64,000 bases of DNA from Streptomyces coffeae (GTDB taxonomy: Bacteria; Actinomycetota; Actinomycetes; Streptomycetales; Streptomycetaceae), in assembly GCF_016741875.1 (NCBI RefSeq), contig NZ_JAERRF010000011.1, positions 124,001 to 188,000 of the forward strand, given 5' to 3'. This document shows, in pieces, positions 19,548 through 28,413 of this stretch. The notes beneath the pieces are model-generated. The model saw only the letters and a list, made by a program, of their open reading frames with translations, searched no databases and was not told the DNA's origin. The number at the start of each line of letters is the position of its first letter. Positions within the stretch are counted from its first letter, which is position 1. The position numbers and the translations under genes are program-made.

Positions 19548-22007
19548 GTGTCTGTGGACACACCGGATCACCCACGCGAACCGGACCCGTCCGGCCGCGA
19601 CCCGCACAGCCCGCGGTCCCGTCTGCGGACGGACGCCCTCCTCGACCGATGGCCGTTCCGCCGGAAACTCAACGTCCTGGTGATCGTGCCGATCGTGGTC
19701 GTCGGCGTTCTCCTCGGCGTGGGCGTCTACGGCCAGGTGGAACAGGCCCGGGACGCCGACCGGGTCGCCCAGCTGGTGCGGGACAGCGAACAGGTCGCCC
19801 AGCTGATCAACGACGTCCAGGCCGAGCACCGGCAGGCCCTGCTGCTGGCCGTGCGGCAGGAGGCCGCCCGCCCCGGCGCCGCCCTGCCGTCCACCACGGA
19901 CTACGGTCGGGCGCAGCGCGTCACCGACCACCAGGCGGACGCCATGCGCTCCGCGTTCGGCTCCGACCTGCCCAAGGAGGAGTCGCGCGCCCTCGGCTAC
20001 GTCCAGCGCCTCAGCGTGCTGCGGGACAAGGTCGAACGGGGCTCGGTCCCCGCCGCCGGGATCGACCCCGCGTACGCCGCCGCCGTCGGCTATCTGATCG
20101 ACGGCATCGGGCTCGACCGCTACACCGGCACCTCCTCCGCCTCGGTCATCGCGCTGCTCGACGCGGTGCTGCGCGCCGACGCCGCCCACGCGGCCTTCGA
20201 GGGCGGGGTGTTCTCCGCCCAGACCCGGGACGCCAACGCCGTCACCGAGTACACCCGCGCGGTCGGCGCCCACCGGATCTTCGAGGAACAGTCGGAACGT
20301 TTCGCCAGGCTGGCCGACCCGTCCCAGGTCCTGCGGATGGACGGAATCGAGCGGAGCTCCCAGGAGCACGGCATCGAGGACCGGTTCGCCGAGCTCCAGA
20401 TCGACCCCGGCTCCCTCCAGGGCCAGTCGCCGAGCCAGCTGCGCACGGCGATGGCCGAGGAGACACACCAGGCCGAGGCCCGTCTCGACATCACCCGTGC
20501 GCTCACCGGCGACATCGCCGCCCGCGCCGACCGCCTCTCCGACGCCGCCCTGTACAAGGCGCTGGGCCTGCTCGGCCTCGCCGTGCTCGGCTTCGCGGTC
20601 TGGCTCGGCTTCTCCTTCCTGGTCCGCCGTTCGGTCGTACGGCCCCTGGCGGCCCTGACCGGCGCCGCCCACCAGGTGGTCAAGGTGGCGGACGAGGAAC
20701 TCGCCAAGGTCGAGGACGACGACGAGTCCGCGGACAGTGCCCCGCTGCGGCCGCGTCCGATCCCCGTCCCGGTGCGCGACGAGATCGGCGATCTGGCCGA
20801 GGCGTTCAACCAGGTGCAGGTCACCGCCGCGGCGCTGCTGGAACGTCAGGTGATCAGCCGCCGCAACGTCGGCGAGATGTTCGGCAACGTCGGCCGACGG
20901 GTCAGCAACCTCACCACCCGCCAGCTGATGCTGATCGACGCCGTCGAACGCGAGGAGACCGCCCCCGACATCCTGGAACGGATGTACCGCATCGACCACA
21001 TCGCGGTACGCCTCCAGCGCAACGCCGACAGCCTGATGCTGCTCGCCGGAATCCGCGAATCCGAACTGGACGCCCGGCCGACCACCTTGGCCGACGTCAT
21101 CCGCGGGGCACTCGGCCAGATCGAGGGCTACCAGCGGGTGTCCCTGCGGTCCGAGACCGAGGTCACGGTCGTCCCCGACATCATGGGCGACCTGACCCTG
21201 ATGCTCGCCGAACTGCTGGAGAACGCGGTCGCGTTCTCCCCGGCCGACACCCCCATCGAGGTGGTCGTCCGGCCCGGCACCGATGTGACGGCCGACGGCG
21301 GTGCGCTGGTCGAGGTCATCGACCACGGCCTCGGCATGAGCGCGGAACGCCTCGCCGAGGAGAACGCCCGGCTGGTGCGCCGGGAGCGGCTGGACCTGGT
21401 ACCGACCAAGGTGCTCGGCCTGTTCGTGGTCGGCGGCCTGGCCCGCCGCTCGGGCATCCGGGTCACCCTGAGCCGGACACCGGGCGGCGGGGTCACGGGC
21501 ACGGTGTGGGTGCCGTCGGCGCTGTTGCTGCGGATGGGACCGGGGGAGGAGACGGCGCCGGAGCCCACGCCGGGCCGCGCGGCGGAACCCTTGCCGGAGT
21601 CGACACCGGAGCGGAGCGAGCAGCGGGAGCCGCTGCCTCCCGTGGCAGCAACCCCTCCGACGACGACGGAGTCCGGACTTCCGAAGCGCGTCCCGGCCCG
21701 TACGAAGGAGCCGGAGCCGACGCCCGCTCCGCCGGCCGCCTCCGCTTCCCGTCCACTGCGACGCCGGGTACGGGGCGCGACGCTCGACAAGACCGCCGCA
21801 CCGGCCGCCAGGGCGGTCCCGGCCGTACGTCCGGACACCGACGCCGACGAGGTCCGCTCCGAACTCGACGAGTTCGAGGCAGCCGTACGCCGGGCGGAGC
21901 GGGACGCCGAACAGGACGGCCCCCCGGCGGACCAGCCCGCCCCCACGCCTCCCTCGACACATCAGCTTTCCCGGAAGGAGTCGGGCAGTGAACACGCCGA
22001 CAGATAA
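19548..22007 (+). CDS. cvnA: Conservon histidine-kinase-like protein CvnA
   Basis: An 819-residue membrane protein. Two membrane segments (NVLVIVPIVVVGVLLGVGVYG, about residues 42-62; YKALGLLGLAVLGFAVWLGFSFLV, about 340-363) enclose a helical nitrate/nitrite-sensor-like extracytoplasmic domain. HAMP-like and kinase-like regions follow, with an N-box LMLAELLENAVAFSPADTPIEVVV and G-box IDHGLGMS and GLFVVGGLARRSGIRVTLS. A disordered Pro/Glu/Ala-rich tail ends it. GTG 19548 has an AAGGAGGAC site. CvnA is the sensor of a four-gene conservon that controls a Ras-like GTPase; its stop overlaps cvnB. Confidence 0.93.
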   Translation: MSVDTPDHPREPDPSGRDPHSPRSRLRTDALLDRWPFRRKLNVLVIVPIVVVGVLLGVGVYGQVEQARDADRVAQLVRDSEQVAQLINDVQAEHRQALLLAVRQEAARPGAALPSTTDYGRAQRVTDHQADAMRSAFGSDLPKEESRALGYVQRLSVLRDKVERGSVPAAGIDPAYAAAVGYLIDGIGLDRYTGTSSASVIALLDAVLRADAAHAAFEGGVFSAQTRDANAVTEYTRAVGAHRIFEEQSERFARLADPSQVLRMDGIERSSQEHGIEDRFAELQIDPGSLQGQSPSQLRTAMAEETHQAEARLDITRALTGDIAARADRLSDAALYKALGLLGLAVLGFAVWLGFSFLVRRSVVRPLAALTGAAHQVVKVADEELAKVEDDDESADSAPLRPRPIPVPVRDEIGDLAEAFNQVQVTAAALLERQVISRRNVGEMFGNVGRRVSNLTTRQLMLIDAVEREETAPDILERMYRIDHIAVRLQRNADSLMLLAGIRESELDARPTTLADVIRGALGQIEGYQRVSLRSETEVTVVPDIMGDLTLMLAELLENAVAFSPADTPIEVVVRPGTDVTADGGALVEVIDHGLGMSAERLAEENARLVRRERLDLVPTKVLGLFVVGGLARRSGIRVTLSRTPGGGVTGTVWVPSALLLRMGPGEETAPEPTPGRAAEPLPESTPERSEQREPLPPVAATPPTTTESGLPKRVPARTKEPEPTPAPPAASASRPLRRRVRGATLDKTAAPAARAVPAVRPDTDADEVRSELDEFEAAVRRAERDAEQDGPPADQPAPTPPSTHQLSRKESGSEHADR

Positions 22008-22458
22008 CACCGGTTCCGTGGCGGACGAGTCCACTGATCTGCGAGCCGCCGCGGCCGACTTCACCTGGCTGCTCGACCGTTTCGCCACCCAGACCGCGGG
22101 TGTGGTCGACGCCATCGCGGTGTCCTCCGACGGTCTGCTGATCGCCGTCTCCCAACTGCGTGAGCAGGCCGACTCCGAGCGGCTCGCCGCGATCGTCTCC
22201 GGCGTGACGAGCCTCGCCGCCGGTGCGTCCGGCAACTACGGCCTCGGCGGCCTCAACAAGGTCATCATCGATCTGGAGGGCGGCCATGTGCTGGTGTCGT
22301 CCATCGGCTGCGGTGCCGTGCTCGGCGTGGTGACCTCGAAGGAGGCGAAGCTGGGCAACATCGCCTACGAGATGACCCTGTTCGCCAACCGGGCGGGAGC
22401 CGCGCTCACCCCCCAGCTCGTCCTGGAGCTGAAGAAGAGCGCGGGCGCCACCGGCTGA
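21988..22458 (+). CDS. cvnB: Roadblock/LC7 protein CvnB
   Basis: A 156-residue Roadblock/LC7-domain protein (LLDRFATQTAGVVDAIAVSSDGLLIAVSQ, then GLGGLNKVIIDLEGGHVLVSSIGCGAVLGVVTS). In conservons it binds the CvnA kinase domain and, like MglB, is thought to act as a GTPase-activating or scaffold partner of CvnD. GTG 21988 lies 20 bp inside the end of cvnA, indicating coupled translation. The folded domain takes up nearly the whole length. Confidence 0.95.
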   Translation: MNTPTDNTGSVADESTDLRAAAADFTWLLDRFATQTAGVVDAIAVSSDGLLIAVSQLREQADSERLAAIVSGVTSLAAGASGNYGLGGLNKVIIDLEGGHVLVSSIGCGAVLGVVTSKEAKLGNIAYEMTLFANRAGAALTPQLVLELKKSAGATG

Positions 22459-22506
22459 CCCGTTCCGCGGGGCACAGGGCAAGGGGCACAGGGCAAGGAG
22501 GAGGGG

Positions 22507-22974
22507 GTGGAGATGGCCGCGGGTGAACCGGCACCGCACGAGGCGGAGGCGGCGGAAGCCACGGACGCGTCGGCGGACACTCCGGCGGACGCGGGGGGCC
22601 GCGCCTCCGCCATCCGCCCCTTCCTGCTGACCGCGGGGAGGGTGTCGGGGCGCGGCACCGCGCCACCGCTCCCGGTCGAGACCCAGATCGTGACGACGCC
22701 GGACGGGCTGACGGCCCTGCGGTCGCTGACCTTCGAACGCCACGACATCGTCGCCGCCTGCCGGCACCCGCAGTCGGTGGCGGAGTTGGCGGCCCGGCTG
22801 CGGCTCCATCTCAACGTGGTCCGGGTCCTGGCGGAGGACCTGTGCGCCGCCGGATATCTGGCGGTCCATGTGCCGAACGCCAGGACAACCCAGGACATCT
22901 CCGTACTGCGAAGGGTTATCGATGGTCTCCGTGCCGTCCCCGACTCACGGGGCACACTCCGTGACAGCGGCTGA
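22507..22974 (+). CDS. cvnC: DUF742 protein CvnC
   Basis: A 155-residue DUF742 protein with the winged-helix-like core IRPFLLTAGRVSGRG...LPVETQIVTT...RHDIVAACRHPQSVAELAARLRLHLNVVRVLAEDLCAAGYLAVHVP. An Ala/Glu-rich N-terminal 35 residues is disordered. GTG 22507 and ATG 22513 are both possible starts. In the conservon it is taken to link the LC7 and GTPase parts; its 3' end overlaps cvnD by 53 bp, which fixes their stoichiometry. Confidence 0.93.
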   Translation: MEMAAGEPAPHEAEAAEATDASADTPADAGGRASAIRPFLLTAGRVSGRGTAPPLPVETQIVTTPDGLTALRSLTFERHDIVAACRHPQSVAELAARLRLHLNVVRVLAEDLCAAGYLAVHVPNARTTQDISVLRRVIDGLRAVPDSRGTLRDSG

Positions 22975-23536
22975 ACAACCGCCCCTGCCGGTCAAGCTGG
23001 TCATCGCCGGCGGCTTCGGGGTCGGTAAGACCACGGCGGTGGGCTCGATCTCCGAGATCCGGCCGCTGACCACGGAGGCGGCCATCACGGAGGTCGCGGC
23101 GGGCGTGGACGACCTCACCCACACCCCCGGCAAGACCACCACCACGGTGGCCATGGACTTCGGCTGCATCACCATCGACCCGACCCTGAAGCTCTATCTG
23201 TTCGGCACCCCGGGCCAGGAGCGGTTCGGCTTCATGTGGGACGACGTGGTCCAAGGCGCCCTCGGCGGCCTGGTGATCGTGGACACCCGCCGCCTGGACG
23301 ACTGCTACGCGGCGGTGGACTACTTCGAGCACAAGGACATCCCGTTCGCCGTCGCCGTCAACGCCTTCGACGGCGCGGTCCAGCACACTCTGGACGAGGT
23401 CCGCTGGGCCCTCGACATCTCCGACCGCACCCCCCTCGTCGTCTTCGACGCCCGCGACACCGGCTCCGTCCGCGACGCCCTCCTGGTCGTCCTGGACGTG
23501 GCCCTCACCCGCGCCGAAGCCGCCGGACACGGCTGA
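22922..23536 (+). CDS. cvnD: Ras-like GTPase CvnD
   Basis: A 204-residue small GTPase. The P-loop GGFGVGKT is at residues 30-37, then the switch-region TPGQERFGFMW (Gln present, unlike in some prokaryotic Ras-like proteins), and NAFD in place of the canonical NKxD base-recognition motif. ATG 22922 lies inside cvnC. CvnD-type GTPases act downstream of the CvnA/B/C sensor on morphological development or antibiotic production in S. coelicolor. No cytochrome P450 gene (cvnE) follows, so this is a four-gene conservon. Confidence 0.95.
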   Translation: MVSVPSPTHGAHSVTAAEQPPLPVKLVIAGGFGVGKTTAVGSISEIRPLTTEAAITEVAAGVDDLTHTPGKTTTTVAMDFGCITIDPTLKLYLFGTPGQERFGFMWDDVVQGALGGLVIVDTRRLDDCYAAVDYFEHKDIPFAVAVNAFDGAVQHTLDEVRWALDISDRTPLVVFDARDTGSVRDALLVVLDVALTRAEAAGHG

Positions 23537-23575
23537 GGCCCCGGCTGCCTCAGCCCTTCGTGATCGTGAGCGCGC

Positions 23576-24175
23576 TCACGGCCGGGGTTCCCCTACGGCG
23601 CCGCCGATCACCGTGGTCACGACCTTGTGGACCGCTTCCGCGTCCGGCGGGGTGCCCTCGCGGTCGGCGAAGAGCAGATGTCCGGCGCCGATCAGCGTGG
23701 GGGCGAGCGTACTGACATCGGCGTCCGGCGCGAGGCGGCCGAGATCGCGTTCGGCCGTGAGATACGCGGCGAGCATGGCCGTGGCCTCGGTCAGGACCGG
23801 GATCCCGGTGGGCGTGGATTCGCGCAGCCGGGCGCGCAGTTCGTCCCGCGAGGTGACGAGGCCGACGATGGCCACGGCGACCGACTCGAACAGCCCGGTC
23901 AGCGCGCCGGTGAGGTTGTCGGCCACGGTGCCGGTCCCGGCGGAGTCGCGCAGGGCGGTGGCCTGGTGGTCGAGCCGGGCGATGCGGTCCAGCACGAGTG
24001 CGGCGAGAAAGCCGTCGAAGTCGGCGAAGTGCCGGTGCAGAACGCCTTTGGCGCAGCCCGCCTCCGTGGTGACCGCCCGGCTGGTCAGCGCGCTCGGCCC
24101 GTCCCGGAGCAGGATCCGCTCGGCCGCGCCGAACAGCTGCTCGCGTACATCACGCATGGCCACCCCTGTTGGCAC
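23576..24175 (-). CDS. TetR-family repressor
   Basis: A 199-residue TetR-family regulator. The N-terminal HTH (LFGAAERILLRDGPSALTSRAVTTEAGCAKGVLHRHFADFDGFLAALVLDRI) is clear; the C-terminal helices form the ligand-binding and dimerisation part. GTG 24175 has a strong AAGGAGG site 9 bases before it; ATG 24157 is a later alternative. The gene is divergent from a methyltransferase, with two abutting palindromes in the 71-bp gap that fit an autoregulated TetR operator. Confidence 0.92.
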   Translation of the reverse strand: MPTGVAMRDVREQLFGAAERILLRDGPSALTSRAVTTEAGCAKGVLHRHFADFDGFLAALVLDRIARLDHQATALRDSAGTGTVADNLTGALTGLFESVAVAIVGLVTSRDELRARLRESTPTGIPVLTEATAMLAAYLTAERDLGRLAPDADVSTLAPTLIGAGHLLFADREGTPPDAEAVHKVVTTVIGGAVGEPRP

Positions 24176-24215
24176 CGCGCGTCCCTCCTTCGCTCGCCGG
24201 CTCGTCCCGATTGAC

Positions 24216-24257
24216 GAGTGGGCATGTGCCCACTCATAGTGGGCGCATGCCCACTAT
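24216..24257. promoter_or_regulatory. Two abutting palindromes, probable TetR operators
   Basis: Site 1 (24216-24235): arms GAGTGGGCA and TGCCCACTC around TG. Site 2 (24236-24257): arms ATAGTGGGC and GCCCACTAT around GCAT. Both are perfect and share the core AGTGGGC. Site 2 covers the methyltransferase start codon (24247), so bound repressor would block that gene directly as well as the tetR promoter on the other strand. Confidence 0.75.
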
Positions 24258-25077
24258 ACCTCCGGCGGGAGCTCGTCCCGCCGCGGACGAACCCCATCAA
24301 CACCGCCGCATGGCCGAGTCGTTCGGCTCCGACGCCGCCCGCTACGATCGGGCCCGCCCCCGCTACCCCCAGGCCCTGGTGGACCGTGTTGTCGCCGCAG
24401 TCCCCGGCCCCGGCCCCGATGTCCTGTCCGTCGGCTGCGGGACCGGTATCGATGCCCGGCAGTTCCAGACCGCCGGATGCACCGTGCTCGGGGTCGAGCC
24501 CGACGCGCGGATGGCCGACCTGGCCCGGCGCGGCGGGCTCGACGTCGACACCGCCACCTTCGAAGCCTGGGACCCGACCGGCCGGACCTTCGACGCGGTC
24601 GTCGCGGGCCAGGCATGGCACTGGATCGACCCGATCGCGGGCGCGGCCAAGGCGGCCCGGGTGCTGCGCCCCGGCGGCCTGCTGGCGGCGTTCTGGAACA
24701 CCTTCCAGCTCCCGCCCGAGGTGGCGGAGGCCTTCGCCACCGTCTACCAGCGGGTGATGCCGGACTCACCGCTCAGCGCCCGGGCGATGCGGAAGCAGGG
24801 CCCGGACGCGTACCAGCCGCTGCTCACCAAGGCCGCCGACGGGATCCGGGCAACGGGCGGATTCGGCGAACCGGAGCAGTGGTGCTACGACTGGGAGTGG
24901 ACCTACACCCGGGATGCCTGGCTCGACCAGCTCCCCACCCAGGGCATCCTCACCCAGCTCCCCCCGGACCGGATGAAAGAGGTGCTGTCCGACGTCGGCG
25001 CCGCCATCGACGCGATGGGCGGCAGCTTCACGATGCCGTACGCCACGGTGGCGGTCACCGCGGCGCGCACCGACTAG
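24247..25077 (+). CDS. Class I SAM-dependent methyltransferase
   Basis: A 276-residue class I methyltransferase. Motif I reads VLSVGCGTGIDARQFQTAGCTVLGVEPDARM, and the post-motif region FDAVVAGQAWHWIDP and VLRPGGLLAAFWN are usual for UbiE/CoQ-like enzymes. The substrate is unknown. No ribosome site precedes ATG 24247, which falls inside the second palindrome; the message may be leaderless, or translation may begin at ATG 24310 (MAESFGSDAARYDRARP), where the enzyme core begins. Confidence 0.88.
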   Translation: MPTIPPAGARPAADEPHQHRRMAESFGSDAARYDRARPRYPQALVDRVVAAVPGPGPDVLSVGCGTGIDARQFQTAGCTVLGVEPDARMADLARRGGLDVDTATFEAWDPTGRTFDAVVAGQAWHWIDPIAGAAKAARVLRPGGLLAAFWNTFQLPPEVAEAFATVYQRVMPDSPLSARAMRKQGPDAYQPLLTKAADGIRATGGFGEPEQWCYDWEWTYTRDAWLDQLPTQGILTQLPPDRMKEVLSDVGAAIDAMGGSFTMPYATVAVTAARTD

Positions 25078-25130
25078 TCAACCTCGCTGAACTTGCTGAA
25101 TCCGCTGGTGATCGGCTCGGCGGCGCAGGG

Positions 25131-25868
25131 TCAGGTCTGTGCCGTCGGCCGGACGACGATCTCGTTCACATCGACGGTAGCGGGCTGCTCGATCGCGAAC
25201 GCGATGGCCTGCGCGACCGCCTGGGGCGGGATCGCGATCCGGTCGCGCATCTCCGTGATCCGCGTTCTGACCCGCTCATTGGTCGATGCCTCGGCGAAGT
25301 CCGTTCCCACCACACCGGGCGAGACCGTGGTCACGCGCAGGGAGTCCCCGGCCTCCTGGCGCAGACCTTCACAGATGGCGCGGACCGCGAACTTCGTACC
25401 GGCGTACACCGCCATTGCCGGCACGATGCGAAACGCGGTCGTGGAGGCGGTGGTGATGAAGTGCCCGGAACCCTGCGCCCGGAACACCGGCAGCGCGGCG
25501 CCGATGCCGTGCAGCACACCCTTGATGTTGACGTCGACCATGGCGTCCCACTCGTCGACGCGCAGATCGTCGAGGGGCGAGATCGTACCGAGCCCCGCGT
25601 TGCCGACCAGTACGTCGAGCCGGCCGAACCGCTCACCGGCCAGGGCGACCAGGGCATGCAGATCGTCCCGCCGGGTCACATCGGTACGGCACCGCACGGC
25701 CGTGCCGCCCGCCTTCTCGATCCGGGCCACCAGATCCGCGAGGCGCTCGGACCGGCGCGCCCCCAGGACGAGGCGCGCGCCCCGCTCGGCGAGCAGCAGC
25801 GCGGTCGCCTCACCGATACCGCTGCTGGCCCCCGTGATCGCCACGACCTTGCCATCGATTCCCGGCAT
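25131..25868 (-). CDS. SDR-family oxidoreductase
   Basis: A 245-residue short-chain dehydrogenase/reductase. The dinucleotide motif is VVAITGASSGIGEATALL (about residues 8-25), followed by the NAGLG loop, the catalytic YAGTK (Tyr and Lys) and the Ser of TTASTTAFRI. It probably oxidises or reduces an alcohol/ketone with NADP(H). It is divergent from an XRE regulator, which probably controls it, and convergent with the methyltransferase. Confidence 0.92.
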   Translation of the reverse strand: MPGIDGKVVAITGASSGIGEATALLLAERGARLVLGARRSERLADLVARIEKAGGTAVRCRTDVTRRDDLHALVALAGERFGRLDVLVGNAGLGTISPLDDLRVDEWDAMVDVNIKGVLHGIGAALPVFRAQGSGHFITTASTTAFRIVPAMAVYAGTKFAVRAICEGLRQEAGDSLRVTTVSPGVVGTDFAEASTNERVRTRITEMRDRIAIPPQAVAQAIAFAIEQPATVDVNEIVVRPTAQT

Positions 25869-25964
25869 GATGTCCTCCTCTTTCCTTCGGACATCAGTCT
25901 GGGAGGAACGGAAGCTGGTATACAGAATGCGCTTATCCTGGAATCAGAGGTGCCAGCCACCACC

Positions 25965-26795
25965 ATGCCGAACCAGCCGAACCAGCCAGGTCATTCGGGT
26001 CAGCAGGCTCAACGCCGCGAGCTGGGCGCGTTTCTGCGCAGCCGCAGAGAGCGGATCACCCCTGATCAGGTCGGACTGCCCCGGTCGGGGCGACGCCGGA
26101 CTCCGGGCCTCCGCCGGGAGGAACTCGCCCTGCTCGCCGGGATCAGCGCCACCTGGTACACCTACCTCGAGCAGGGCCGGGACATCCGCGCCTCGGACCA
26201 GGTGCTCAACGCGCTCGCCTCGGTGCTGCGCCTGGACCGGTACGAGCGCGGCCACCTCTTCCAACTCGCCGGTCACGCGCCCGCGGCCGACCCCGAGGCA
26301 CCCGAACCGCTCGCTCCCGAGGCGGCGGCCGTCCCGCTGCTGCTCCAGCCGCATCCGGCGTACATCATCGGCGGCACCTACGACGTGCTCAGCCACAACC
26401 CGGCGGCCGATGAACTCTTCCCCCACCTCACCGCGGCCACCGACCGCCCGCCCAACTTCCTCCGCTGGGTGTTCCTCGAACCCGCGGCCCGGGACGTTCT
26501 CGTCGACTGGGAGCCCGAGGCCCGCGGTCTGCTCGCCCGCCTCCGCACCCTGGCCGGACGCCACCCCGGCGACCCCCGCTACACCCGGCTGATCGACGAA
26601 CTGAAGGCGGGCAGCCCGGAAGTGCGGTCCTGGTGGCCGCAGTACGAGGTCCAGGCCCGGCAGGGCGGCCGGAAGCGGCTGCGGCACCCGGGGCGCGGAG
26701 TGATCGAGTACGCGTACACCGCATTCCACCTGGCGGAACAGCCGGAACAGACGCTGGTGATCTACTCCGACGACCAGCCGCGGTTCAGGCGCTGA
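25965..26795 (+). CDS. XRE regulator with MmyB-like ligand domain
   Basis: A 276-residue regulator with an N-terminal HTH (RRELGAFLRSRRERITPDQVGLPRSGRRRTPGLRREELALLAGISATWYTYLEQGRDI) and a C-terminal MmyB-like PAS-type domain (PAYIIGGTYDVLSHNPAADELFP...NFLRWVFLEPAARDVLVDWEPEA). Regulators of this pattern usually lie beside, and control, an adjacent dehydrogenase, as here with the divergent SDR gene. MmyB relatives are involved in antibiotic or fatty-acid sensing; the ligand here is unknown. Confidence 0.9.
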   Translation: MPNQPNQPGHSGQQAQRRELGAFLRSRRERITPDQVGLPRSGRRRTPGLRREELALLAGISATWYTYLEQGRDIRASDQVLNALASVLRLDRYERGHLFQLAGHAPAADPEAPEPLAPEAAAVPLLLQPHPAYIIGGTYDVLSHNPAADELFPHLTAATDRPPNFLRWVFLEPAARDVLVDWEPEARGLLARLRTLAGRHPGDPRYTRLIDELKAGSPEVRSWWPQYEVQARQGGRKRLRHPGRGVIEYAYTAFHLAEQPEQTLVIYSDDQPRFRR

Positions 26796-26813
26796 GCGCC
26801 CCGACAAGGCATC

Positions 26814-26850
26814 CTCGCCCCCCGGCCAACGTCGCGGGCCGGGGGGCGAG
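26814..26850. terminator. Strong bidirectional hairpin terminator
   Basis: A perfect 14-bp GC stem (CTCGCCCCCCGGCC with its complement) around a 9-base loop, between the convergent XRE regulator and the beta-helix gene. Confidence 0.75.
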
Positions 26851-26882
26851 TTGTCCGGTCTTCGCGGAAGCGGCTGTCTGGA

Positions 26883-27998
26883 TCATTTCCTTCGGGTATC
26901 GCAGCCGGGGACGCTGTTGGGCGGGGCGCAGTTGGTCGGATCGTTCTTGAAGACCGCGCTCTGGATGAGGTCCACCCTGAAGGGCGTCTGCTTGGTCGAG
27001 TTCCCCTTGCTCTTCTTACTCCCCTTACTCCCCTTGCTCCCCTTGTTCTCCTTGACCTCCTTGCGCGGGGAGCTGTTGGTGCCACCGATGAAGAGGCGGA
27101 GGAGAGTTCCGGGATTCCCGATGCCGCCGCCGGTGGTGGGTCCGCCGTTCGACGTGTTGCGGGTGATGACGCTGCGGTTGATAGTTGTCGTCTCGTTCGC
27201 GCCGGTGAAGAGGCCGCCGCCGTTGGTCCGGGCGATACCGTCCCTGATCTTGATGTTGTCCACGCGCAGCGGCCCGGTCCTGAGGTTGATTGCCAGGGTG
27301 ACGATGCCGCCCCCGTACTCACCGGCGTCATTGCCGTTGATCAACACATGGTTGAGCTTGGTGTCCCCCGCGTTGGCGAGGCCGCCTCCCCATTCTCCGC
27401 CCGTGTTGTCATGGAGGGTGCCGCCCTCCATCGTCATCGTGCCGTTGGTGGCCACTCCGCCACCGAAGCCCCCGCGGTTGTTGGTGACCCTGGTGTTCTT
27501 GAGGGTGAGCGTGCCCTGCCGGTTCCAGATCCCGCCGCCGACGCCGGCGATGTTGTTCCTCACCGTCGAGTCGGTCAGGGTGAGTGTGCCGCGCTCGTTG
27601 AAGACGCCCCCACCGTCGCCGTCCCCGGCGATGGTCTGCCCATAGCGCACCGTGATGCACTTCAGGCTGAGGCTGCCGCCTTCCTTCACATGGAAGATGC
27701 GGAAGCCTGCGGGGGAACTGCGTTCGATGATGCTGTTGTCTCCGGTGATCTGCACATTGCCGGTGATCTCGGGCAGGCCATCACCCGCGTTGTCGGCCTG
27801 CCTCAAGGTATAGACGCACCGAGGGGCGAGGACGATGCTGCCGCCGCCGGTGTTGGCGTCCGTGATGGCCGCCCTCAGGGCGGCGATGTCGTTGCACGGG
27901 ACGCGGGTCGTCTGCGCTTGTGCTTGCCCGGCGGGCAGAAAAGTCAGGCAGAGGCCGAGGCCGGTGGCGGAGGTGACGGTTGCGCGTATGTCAGGCAT
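26883..27998 (-). CDS. Secreted right-handed parallel beta-helix protein
   Basis: A 371-residue secreted protein with a signal peptide (AxA site after GQAQAQ, about residue 28). The mature N-terminus VPCNDIAALRAAITDANTGGGSIVLAPRCVYTLR starts the beta-helix; repeated turns follow with Gly-Gly-Gly corners (GDGDGGGVFNERGTLTLTDSTVRNNIAGVGGGIWNRQGTLTLKNTRVTNN, then FGGGVATNGTMTMEGG and so on). After the helix come Lys/Gly/Ser repeats (about 310-328) and a cysteine-containing tail (TNCAPPNSVPGC). The fold is shared by pectate lyases and adhesins, but no catalytic pattern is obvious. ATG 27998 has an AAGGGAA site. It is paralogous to the divergent neighbour. Confidence 0.85.
   Translation of the reverse strand: MPDIRATVTSATGLGLCLTFLPAGQAQAQTTRVPCNDIAALRAAITDANTGGGSIVLAPRCVYTLRQADNAGDGLPEITGNVQITGDNSIIERSSPAGFRIFHVKEGGSLSLKCITVRYGQTIAGDGDGGGVFNERGTLTLTDSTVRNNIAGVGGGIWNRQGTLTLKNTRVTNNRGGFGGGVATNGTMTMEGGTLHDNTGGEWGGGLANAGDTKLNHVLINGNDAGEYGGGIVTLAINLRTGPLRVDNIKIRDGIARTNGGGLFTGANETTTINRSVITRNTSNGGPTTGGGIGNPGTLLRLFIGGTNSSPRKEVKENKGSKGSKGSKKSKGNSTKQTPFRVDLIQSAVFKNDPTNCAPPNSVPGCDTRRK
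26996..27062. repeat. 9-bp repeats encoding a Lys-Gly-Ser tract
   Basis: A pyrimidine-rich run on the + strand made of about six imperfect 9-bp units (CTTACTCCC type) encodes KGSKGSKGSKKSKGN near the C-terminus of the beta-helix protein. It is positively charged and of low complexity; the unit length keeps the reading frame. Confidence 0.7.
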
Positions 27999-28413
27999 GC
28001 GGGTTCCCTTTGCTGTGAGGGCAAGGACTACGCGATTCCGGTGACGCTCAGTAATTGAGCATTCACCTCTGAGCGCCACTGATCGCCACTCAGGTATATG
28101 CGAGGTGTGTATTCAGTGCATTTGGCGCCTGCCATTCGGGTGCAGTCTCCGGGCAGCATGATTCGGGTGTGCCGGGAGGCCCCGGTCGGGCGGCGGGTCC
28201 GGATGCGCTGCTCTCCGGGTGCCGACGGTATTGCACCGGGGTTCGCAAGGGCCGGGGCCGTTCGGCGGTACACCAGGTGAGACCGCCGTATCCGGCAGTT
28301 ATCAATGAAACGTCAGTTCATCATCCCGTTGATCGGCGGCGGCATGGCCGTTGGGCGCCGGTGAGATGTGCCTTTTCGCTCTCCAGCACTGAGAAACTGA
28401 GAAAGGCGTAGCG
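27999..28413. promoter_or_regulatory. Divergent promoter region between beta-helix paralogues
   Basis: No gene is supported in these 415 bases. It has lower GC than most of the window. Short palindromes occur: GCTCA-GTAAT-TGAGC near 28046-28060 and an ATGAA/TTCAT inverted pair at 28305-28321. Each beta-helix gene has a plausible ribosome site on its own side. Shared control of the two paralogues is an inference from the arrangement. Confidence 0.4.

Noticed and set aside
19521..22235. A 904-codon open frame opposite cvnA-cvnB
   Set aside because: Composition is that of antisense to a high-GC gene, with no motif; cvnA is fully supported on the other strand.
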